Below, piece after piece: positions 56,501-64,000 of a stretch of 64,000 nucleotides of DNA. Origin of the DNA: Themeda triandra (Eukaryota > Streptophyta > Magnoliopsida > Poales > Poaceae); assembly GCA_018135685.1 (NCBI GenBank), contig JAENPR010000756.1, positions 62,001 through 126,000 on the forward strand, given 5' to 3'. Under the pieces are notes generated by a model, which ran no database searches, had not been told where the DNA came from, and worked only from the letters and a program-made list of their open reading frames with translations. Within the stretch, counting starts at the first letter, position 1. The number at the start of each line of letters is the position of its first letter. The position numbers and the translations under genes were made by a program.

Positions 56501-59500
56501 CCTAACGGTTCTCCACCGCACAATATTGTCCCCTAGCCGTATCTTCTTAGTCCCAGTTTCATCTATAACAAAATCATCTTCTTCCACATATGTTTTTGGA
56601 TCAAAGGGTTTACGGTCGATCCCCATAATGTTTGATACCTTGATCACATTCATCTACAAAATAGGAAATAGTTAGTGATCAATCAATATGTGAGTAGCTC
56701 AAGAAGCTAATGCACTGGGATGGTGAAAATTCCTATCTAAAGCATGAAAAGTTTTAAACACAACATGTTTGCTATATTATCAAATTTAACATAAAGAGAA
56801 CAACAACAATACACATGCTCTTTTGGACAAGTATAAGCGAAGTGCTCAGCCAAATGATCAAGTTTCATGCTTCTTCAACTCAATTACACTAGCTTAGGTA
56901 GCAATGTTTATGCAACTAGAGAACATCATCTATGTAACAAGCAGCAGATGGTAACATCGTAGATACCAAGGAATATTAAAAAAAATGAAATGCATATAGT
57001 GAGATAAAACATGATACAGTATTAAAAAACATTATATTCTTGGACACAAATAAGGCAATACACAGCAGCCTATAAATTTTTTTTTTTAAAAAAAGCTCTA
57101 TTAAACTACATGCCCCCAAAAACATGGAAATTTCAAATTGAGAGCAACAATCAAATGATAAACACCAATAATGTACAACATGAAATTGTCTCATCAGAAA
57201 AGGACAGCAATGGTATGTGGCCAAACATGGATTAAATATATCATCATATGACGATAGCTCACTTTGTCAGGTTGAGCTGGTGGTTGCTTAAATTTAACCA
57301 CCAAGTCTAGCGGTGGACCGACTGGTTTCTCTTTTGGTTTCAGTTCACGATTATCATCAGATTCATATCGCATATCTTCATCAGCCACAATGTCATCTGG
57401 TTGCATGTCCTTCTCATACTGGCCTTCATCCTCCATGGGAGATCTCTACAAAAGAAAAGAAAAGGAAATTTTATTAAGTACAAGAGGAGTTTGAAAAAGA
57501 AAAGGCTATATAAAATATAAAATAACATGTAAGAGAAATGAATATTTCTCAAAGCTGATTGGAGTGTGGATCAATACTCATGTAGAACACATGCAAGACA
57601 CGAAGAGTCCGAAGAGAAAACACAGCTTCCATTCAGACTTCAGACATATCAAGTCACAACAAGAAATGCTCTCATGAAAATTTAAAGTATCTCAGATCCA
57701 TAGATGTGAGGTGAAATATGGAAGGTTAAAGGAAGACAAAATAGTGAATTTGCTGAGTTTATTCTCTGCGTGCTAACCTGAATTTATGTACTGTTAAAAC
57801 TAACATGCTATGAAGCAGATCGTAGCTATCTAGAGACAATTTCAAGCAGGAAGATGCAATAAATAACGAAAAACTCTAGGGGCAAGCCTGATGAAGGATT
57901 CTGCTACGCACTTTGAATCTTTATTAAGGCAACTATTCCTACTTCAGTACTTCTTACCTAAAATGGGCAAATAGAAAGGGAGGAAAACATGATTGAATCT
58001 TACATGAGATTCTTCATCAATTTCATGGCGATCGCGATATGGAGCTGGTTCATCTTCATCACTCTCACCAAACACATCACGAACTACTTCATGATCTCTT
58101 TCTTCCTCCATCGGAGAGCTGCATAATAATAAGATTATAACTGTTACAGACAACTACAGGATTATAGAAGACTCAAAATAAGTGTAAGAGTGTGTATGAT
58201 AAAGTAATTGCCAAAATTAACTAAGCATTTGTGAACCATTGAGTTGAGTACTCCAAAATTGTAAAGCCTGAAAAGGATACTGATGTACAGTTTGATATGT
58301 AGCATTATACTTTTCCCGACTAACCTTTGTTTCCTTATTTGGCGAGGTTCCTCGCCTTCTTGAGCTCCATCAGCATAGTAATTATCTTCAGATCCCTCGG
58401 ATTCAGAGGCAACAACTCCCCTTCTTCTGCTAGATACTGTCCTCTGCTGGTAGCCTTCATCTTCACTATCCATTCCCCTTGCATCAGGTTCCATCCTCTG
58501 GTCATCGAGTTCTCTTTCTGGGGAGCTCTGGACTTTGTCCCCATCACTTTCTCCTTCATCAAGATCAGCACGATGAGCTTCGCCTTCACTTTCCTCTTTC
58601 CATTCCAACTTGCCCCTCACTTTCGCCTTCACCTTCCCCTCCATTCTCTGCCTCACCATCCACTTCTTCCTAGATAATAAATATGTATTAAATAGGTTAG
58701 TGTTGCCTCAGGAGGCTTTCCTTAAGTAGACAACATTAGAAGGTTGGATCAGTATGTAAGGATGAGCAGCTTGGGCAGAGGGGAAATCACATGAGCTCCC
58801 TAGCGACACTAGCAGAGCACAGTGGCCCAAATTCGCACCAAGATAGGTCCAGTGTTGTTAAGATCAATTGGCACCACCCAAAATTCCACGAAATGTAAAT
58901 AGATTTACAGTTTAGGGATTCACAGGTTGGTCCACTAAACTACAGTTTCCTAAACCCAACCAAGTAGCAACGAAACTCGTGTAGCAAAACATAACAGAGA
59001 AAACAAGTGTTGTGTTCCTGCAAATGCGATGAAGCATATGCCTAGACCTCGTGAACCTGAAACTCGATTTGTTTTTCTTCAATAATGTTTGGATTTCGTA
59101 GTACAGAGGAGGACTCGGGATCAAAATGAGGCCAACAAATTCATGGGTTCATCGAACTCGTCCTCTGCATACGCCACAAAAATCAAAATCAAGCGCGTCT
59201 CCAAATCTCTCAGCAGAATTCCAACAAATCCGCACTGACTGCACACTTACCCCAAACTATTGCATCCCCAGTCGCGAGTCTCCCAACCTGACGAATCCGG
59301 AAAGCCTAAGCCCTAGCCCAGCCCCAGGCATGTCCGCCCGACGGGGAACAGCGAAGCAGCCGAGACGAATCCATCCATCGGAATCACGGGGAGGAGGGAG
59401 GGGGACGGGCAGGCGGGCTTACGGAGTGGTATCCGCCGTGGCGGGCGCGCGCGTGGCTGCGGGCGTCGTCCTCCTCCTCCTCCTCGTCTTCCAGGTCCTG

Positions 59501-59695
59501 GTGGAGGTGCGGGGGCGACCGCAGCTGCTGCTGCTGGTGGCCGCCGCCGCCGTCGTCCTCGTCGACGACCTCGACGACGTCGTCGTCGTCGTCGTCCGCC
59601 TCGTCCTCGTCCTCCGACTGGTCCCCGAAGAGGTTCTGCATCATCTGGTTCCGCGTCTCCTCCTCCGCGTCCCGCTCCCGGTCGCCGCCCGCCAT
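53519..59695 (-). CDS. LEO1: LEO1 (VIP4) subunit of the Paf1 transcription-elongation complex
   Basis: Nuclear Paf1-complex subunit that travels with RNA polymerase II and promotes histone modification; the Arabidopsis homologue is VIP4. Eleven exons with GT/AG junctions read on the - strand: 59423-59695, 58325-58669, 58004-58118, 57263-57445, 56480-56653, 55975-56106, 55695-55875, 54990-55121, 54203-54301, 53885-54115, 53519-53674. The predicted protein is about 672 residues: acidic N-terminus (MAGGDRERDAEEE), Leo1 domain about 290-510 (VVKFKQPP, GDNIVRWRT, FVKWKDGSMQLLIGNEVLD, QSHLFLRN), basic/acidic tail ending TVMFDDSDDD. Two single-base insertions break the frame: an extra A in exon 2 (about 58602) and one in exon 7 (about 55717). 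Removing each restores both frame and splice phase, so sequence error is likely. Exons 9-11 are the source of the fragments in units 1 and 3. Ubiquitous, conserved gene. Confidence 0.92.
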
Positions 59696-61234
59696 CTCGC
59701 CGATTCGCCGCCGCCGCTTCCCCTCTCCTCGTCCACCTCACCGGCGTTGTGGTGAGGGGTAGAGCTGTTGTTGGGCCTCACCTTTTTTGAGAGCCCGAGA
59801 GGAGTTGTTATTACTGGGCTATGGGCTTTAGGATTTGGGCTGTAGTAGATGTGCCTACGTTGGGAATTGTTTGGGCCGGAAGGCAAAAACTGGGATGTAA
59901 CGTCTGACTTTTTTTTAGCGTGCCTAGTCAACACAAAAATTCTTAAATTCATATGTTGTTTTTCTTAAGAAAAAATTTCATATGTTGGATTGCTAAGAAA
60001 CACATGGATTTTGTGTAGCATTCATCCTTTTTCCGTCTCCTGTACAATCACACAAGTTTAAGGTTTTTTTCTCTTCTATATCTAACTCCGAAACTAGATA
60101 AATTTATAACTCCTATACAGCTAAACTTCACTAGTCTAATCCTCGGCTATCCTTGCACCATGCCATATTTTCTGGCCAACGCATAACAAATGCATCCTTT
60201 AATTAATCATCCACCAGCGCCACTTCAGGAGAGAGTCTTGACACTCGTGGAGCGCTCCCAACCCATCAACTAATCTACCACCAAGGCCTGTTAAATGCTA
60301 GACATGTAATTGCAGCGCCACCGTAGTACCGTAGCTGCATGCTGGTAGCTGAGGAACATGAGTGCAACATAAATCAATGCCAAATAAATTCATAATTGGA
60401 CACACCACACGTTTTTGTTGCGGGAGTTTTCAAAATGGAGGCGGACATTGATTATGGCCTTGATTATGATGTTTTAGGAATTTTGTATATTGTTTGGATA
60501 TTTTTTTCCATTTTCCTAGAGTTAGATATAATTTCTCAAGGCTTCTAGCAGATATGTTTTTTCATGAGCTTTGAATACTTGTTTGGGTTTGTTGTGTTCT
60601 GATCTACCTATTATGATTCTCTTGAAATTTTAGAAAATTTATAGATATATTTCTCATTGTTTAAAAACTTTATCATGGGATTTTTTTTTTTTTTTTTTAA
60701 AAAAGGAGTTAAAGTTATAAACCATCTTGGAAAATCACTTGTAACCGAAGCCAAAGGGGTAATTTAAATGGTTTGAAAGTTTAATGGAGATGCTTTGCCC
60801 GGATTTGGACTTCGAGGATAAAACCTGAAATCTGGCTATAGTTTAGAAAAGCAAATGTGTCTGTGTTTTTGTCCAAAAGACTTTGATCCACATTTGTTTG
60901 AAGTTCTGCAAAAAAGGGTTTTATCCTGTAGTAACAACTTTACCATTATTGCAATCTGCAACCAACAAGAGCCAGGCTTTTCTTAATAAGATCTCAAATG
61001 TTTATGTAGGAAGAAAATTTCAAGCTGAAGCAAAGCTGCATGGGTGCATGCAAGGTAGGTGATGTGGTGGCGAGTGGGACATGTCAGTCCATGCACCTGC
61101 ACCGCAGGACAGCTGCACGAGGCAGTGCATGGTCTCTGGTCTCGGGCAGCCCTCGGCTGAGATGAGAGCACGGAGGAATCGGACGGCTAAAAAAAACCGG
61201 GTAGAATCCAGGGCTGATATGGTTTGAACAATGT

Positions 61235-61288
61235 GAAATGACGAAGAACAGAGGTTTTTTTTTTTTTTGAAAATGACGAAGAACAGAG
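61235..61288 (-). repeat. Poly(T) flanked by 18-19-bp direct repeats
   Basis: AAATGACGAAGAACAGAG occurs at 61236-61253 and again at 61271-61288. Between them is a G plus 14 T and GA. It looks like a target-site duplication around an A-tail only (minus orientation), as left by an extremely 5'-truncated retroinsertion. Confidence 0.7.
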
Positions 61289-61612
61289 TTGGAGTACTCA
61301 AGAACGGGAAAGCTAAACGTCACCCTGCTAGCATTGTTTGAACATGGCTGATGGTTTATTGAACAATTTGCAATGATTTTCAACATCACTCAGTGTCTCA
61401 GTAAGTAATTCAGTAATGCTAGCAGCTACAGATCTACATACGGAGTACAACACTGTATAAAGATCTGTCCTTTTGTCATGGCAGCAGCATGTAGAATAGA
61501 ATAGTAGAAGTTTGTTTCCATCTCCCAACAAGAAAATAAGTGCCATTCTGTGTTCTTGTCCAAGTGTCGAGTGACGCGGCACGCTAGCGACTCCTCTCCT
61601 ACTATTCTACTC

Positions 61613-61620
61613 TATATATA
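61613..61620 (+). promoter_or_regulatory. Probable TATA box of the 4CL-like gene
   Basis: TATATATA lies about 150 bases before the start codon, followed by a C/T-rich leader. It is the only good TATA-like element close to the gene. Confidence 0.5.
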
Positions 61621-61768
61621 CTAGCAGTATAATACTCGGCAGCCGTATAAGCCTCAGCTCACTGCCTCTCACTCTAAGCCTCAGTTTAAGCGGCCAGCCG
61701 CCACCCTGCCCGGCCACCTCGCCGTCGCACTCGTCGTGCGCACCGACCGCCCCGCCGGAGCACCGACC

Positions 61769-63191
61769 ATGCCGCCGCAGTCCGCGTCCGCCGCCGGCAT
61801 CGACCCGCGCAGCGGCTACTGCGCGTCGACACAGACGTTCCACAGCCTGCGCACGCGGGATGCTCCACTGCCACCACCCGAGCTCCCGCTCTCGTTCCCG
61901 GCCTACGCGCTGTCCTTCCTCCCGTCCCCGCTCCCCGCGCCCACGTCGTCCCGCCCGGCGCTCGTCGACGCGGCCACGGGCGAGTCCGTCCCGCTCGGCG
62001 CCTTCCTCTCCCGGGTCCGCGCGCTCGCCGCCGCGCTCCGCTCCCGCGTCGGCGTCTCCCCCGGCGACGTCGCGTTCGTGCTCGCGCCCGCGGGGGTTCA
62101 TGTCCCCGTGCTCTACCTCGCGCTCCTGGCCGTCGGCGCCGTCGTGTCCCCCGCTAACCCGTCCTTCACCGCCGCCGAGGTGTCCCACCTCCTCGCGCTA
62201 TCCAACCCGTCCATCGCGTTCGCCGTCGCGGGCACCAGGGACAAGCTCCCTCCCGGGCTCCGCACGGTGCTGCTCGACTCCCCGACATTCCTCTCCTTCC
62301 TGGACGACGACGTACCCGGTCCCGACGCGGCGGCGGCTGCGGCTGTCCCGGTCCGGCAGTCGGACCTGGCGGTGGTGCTGTACTCGTCGGGCACGACGGG
62401 GCGGCCCAAGGCGGTGGTGCTGACGCACCGGAACCTCATGGCGTCCAGCGTCACGCGGGCGCCGGCGGCCGGGGACACGCTCTTCCTCGCGGTGCCGCTC
62501 TTCCACATCTACGGCTTCGCCTTCTGCCTCCGGGCGGCGTCGCCGGCGCACACGCTGGTGCTGCACACGGCCAGGGGACGGTTCGACGCCGCCGCGGCGC
62601 TGGCCGCGATGGCCAGGTACGGCGTCACGCGCGTCGGGCTGGCGCCGCCGGCGCTGCTCGCCATCGTGCGCGCCGCCGAGGGTGACGCGGCCGCCCGCGT
62701 GCCCACGCTCAAGTCGGTCAACTGCGGCGGAGCGCCCCTCGCCGCTGACCTCATTGCGCGCTTCTCGCGCTTGTTCCCCGGCGTCAGCGTTACCCAGGTT
62801 GTTCTTTCGCTGCTGCAAGTTCATGCCTTTCGACTTCTTTCTTCAGAGATTATCGTAACTACTAGATTAGTTTTCAAACAAATCACTTGCAGTTCTGTGT
62901 TCATCATAGCATAGGGTGCAGTCTGGTGCTCAAATGCCCAGTTAGAATTATCTGTGAATCATCATATATGCTAATTGTAACACATTTCAAATTGGCAAAA
63001 GGGGTATGGTCTGACGGAGACGACAGCCGGTTTCTGCCGACATGTTGGGGAGGAAGAGAGCGCGCGAATTGGATCAGTGGGGCGTCTTTCATGGGGCGCC
63101 GAAGTGAAGATTGTTCATCCAGAAACAGGGGCTGCCCTGCCTCCTGGTGTGGCAGGGGAGCTTTGGGTACGAGGCCCTTTTGTAATGAAAG
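61769..63191 (+). CDS. 4-coumarate-CoA ligase-like acyl-CoA synthetase, exons 1-2 (partial)
   Basis: ATP-dependent acid-thiol ligase of the AMP-binding (ANL) superfamily, forming an acyl-AMP and then an acyl-CoA. Grass 4CL-like enzymes act on phenylpropanoid or jasmonate-precursor acids; the substrate here cannot be read from sequence. Exon 1 is 61769-62797 (343 codons, GC-rich). It holds the AMP-binding motif YSSGTTGRPKAVVLTHRN from about residue 205, FHIYGF, and LKSVNCGGAPL. It ends VTQ at a CAG|GTTG donor. Exon 2 is 63002-63191, starting in phase with GYGLTETTAGFCRHVGEEE, which completes the A5 region, and ending MKG at a G|GTAAGG donor. An ATG 33 bases upstream (61736) is also in frame; MPPQSASAAGIDPRSGYC is the more family-like start. 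The C-terminal domain lies beyond the window, after an intron that contains a LINE. Confidence 0.9.
62798..63001 (+). other. Intron 1 of the 4CL-like gene
   Basis: 204 bp, AT-rich, from GTTGTTCTTT to TTGGCAAAAG. Splicing joins VTQ to GYGLTET, the normal continuous family sequence. Confidence 0.85.
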
Positions 63192-63239
63192 GTAAGGTCT
63201 ATATCACCATGCAATTAGTTTAGTAATATAACAATAACA

Positions 63240-64000
63240 ATATGCCTTTCAGTATCTGAATCAGATAATGAAGGTCTTTGTCAGCCTTTCTCTGAGACAG
63301 AGATTAAGGCAGCTCTATTTCAAATGGAAACCAATAAAGCACCTGGACCAGACAAAATACCAATTGAATTTTTTCAAAAATGCTGGGATGTGGTTAAATT
63401 TGACATTATTCAGCTCTTTGAAGAATTTCACAGTGGTAAAGCAAATATTAGTAGACTCAATTATGGGATAATTACTTTGCTCCCTAAAATCAAGGAGGCT
63501 AGTAAGATTCAACAATACAGACCTATTTGTCTGTTGAACAGCTTGTATAAATTGATCACAAAGGTTTTAACTTTGAGAGTAGAAAATGTTGCTGATAAGT
63601 TGATCAATCAAGCTCAAACTGCTTTCCTTAAGGGCAGAAATATTCTGACTGGGGTCATGTGTTTGCATGAAATTGTGCATGAAACGAAGAGAAGAAATGA
63701 ATGTGGGATAATCTTGAAATTAGATTTCGAAAAAGCGTATGATAAGGTCAATTGGAACTTACTCTTTAACTACATGAAAATGAGGAAGTTTGATGAAAAA
63801 TGGATAAATTGGATATCCCAGGTAGTGACTGGGGGGACTGTTAGTGTGAAGTTAAATGACAAGATTGGCCCTTACATAAAAAGTTTCAAAGGGGTAAGAC
63901 AGGGGGATCCGCTTTCTCCAATTCTATTCAACTTTGCAGCAGATTGTCTCACCAAAATGGTTGAACATGCTCAAAGTAGACATCTGTTCTCTGGGTTAAT
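63240..64000 (+). mobile_element. LINE (L1-type) reverse-transcriptase fragment in intron 2, runs off window
   Basis: An open frame in phase with 63255 reads as the N-terminal half of a plant L1-type reverse transcriptase: KAPGPDKIPIEFFQKCW, RLNYGIITLLPKIKEA, YRPICLLNSLYKLITKVL, QTAFLKGRNI, LKLDFEKAYDKVNW and GVRQGDPLSPILFNFA. The catalytic FADD-type box would lie past the window end. No endonuclease precedes it, and it starts within about 50 bases of the exon-2 donor, so it is 5'-truncated. It has no stop over about 250 codons, suggesting recent insertion or low decay. It is in sense orientation with the host gene. Confidence 0.88.

Larger units (their letters stand above)
59696..61768. other. 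Intergenic region between divergent LEO1 and 4CL-like gene
   Basis: Holds both promoters. Near LEO1, 59700-59760 is a CT/CCG-rich leader. 59930-60960 is AT-rich with poly-T at about 60680. No coding frame has family features. A small poly-T insertion with direct repeats lies at 61235-61288. Confidence 0.5.

Noticed and set aside
59126..59755. 209-codon + frame opposite LEO1 exon 1
   Set aside because: It is the antisense of the acidic Asp/Glu repeats of LEO1, giving a Val/Leu-rich shadow, and crosses the LEO1 exon-intron boundary.

Overview
This is plant nuclear DNA, almost certainly from a grass and probably a panicoid one. The evidence is intron-containing genes with GT/AG junctions, CC-NB-ARC-LRR resistance genes, a complete LEO1 gene in 11 exons, a 4-coumarate-CoA-ligase-like gene with a GC-rich first exon, and a dense load of Copia, LINE, CACTA, Mutator-like and MITE elements. 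The CACTA element carries TTTGCCGATGGC-type subterminal repeats, which I associate with panicoid grasses. No bacterial, phage or CRISPR feature is present.

The window is a tandem resistance-gene cluster built from four related segmental units, all on the + strand. Unit 1 (about 1-9455) holds NLR1, a pseudogene at 3956-8014. Unit 2 (about 16381-22870) holds NLR2, interrupted by one nonsense codon at 18335-22078. Unit 3 (about 23190-44452) holds NLR3, an intact 1239-codon frame at 35941-39660. Unit 4 (about 45810-53518) holds NLR4, an intact 1260-codon frame at 48660-52442. Unit 4 runs into the single-copy gene LEO1 (- strand, 53519-59695). Units 1 and 3 end in broken copies of the last LEO1 exons, so the duplicated segment once reached into LEO1, and unit 4 is the only one still attached to the full gene.

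Between units 1 and 2 lie a damaged RPK2-like LRR receptor kinase (10526-12518, -), a GC-rich island, a degenerate repeat tract, and a chimeric block of apparent gene fragments (15474-16199). Mobile elements can be dated relative to the duplications because sister units preserve empty sites. A LINE sits just upstream of NLR1 and NLR2 and is absent at NLR4. A 334-bp MITE lies inside the NLR1 coding region. An 11-kb SIRE-like Copia element (23630-34653, target duplication GAAGT) lies upstream of NLR3, and a 2.6-kb CACTA element (41195-43824, target duplication TTA) lies inside the unit-3 LEO1 fragment. A Mutator-like element (46684-47923) is in unit 4. A GC-rich insertion with a 15-bp target duplication (385-2687) is in unit 1.

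After LEO1 comes about 2 kb of intergenic DNA, then the first two exons of a 4CL-like acyl-CoA ligase (61769-63191, +). A LINE lies in its second intron and runs off the window.

The NLRs would act as intracellular immune receptors, LEO1 as a Paf1-complex transcription-elongation subunit, and the ligase as an acyl-CoA-forming enzyme. Only shared history links them, not an operon or pathway. Several reading-frame breaks are single extra or missing bases in short homopolymers, including two in the otherwise well-preserved LEO1. Some pseudogene calls could therefore reflect sequence error; this is flagged where it applies.
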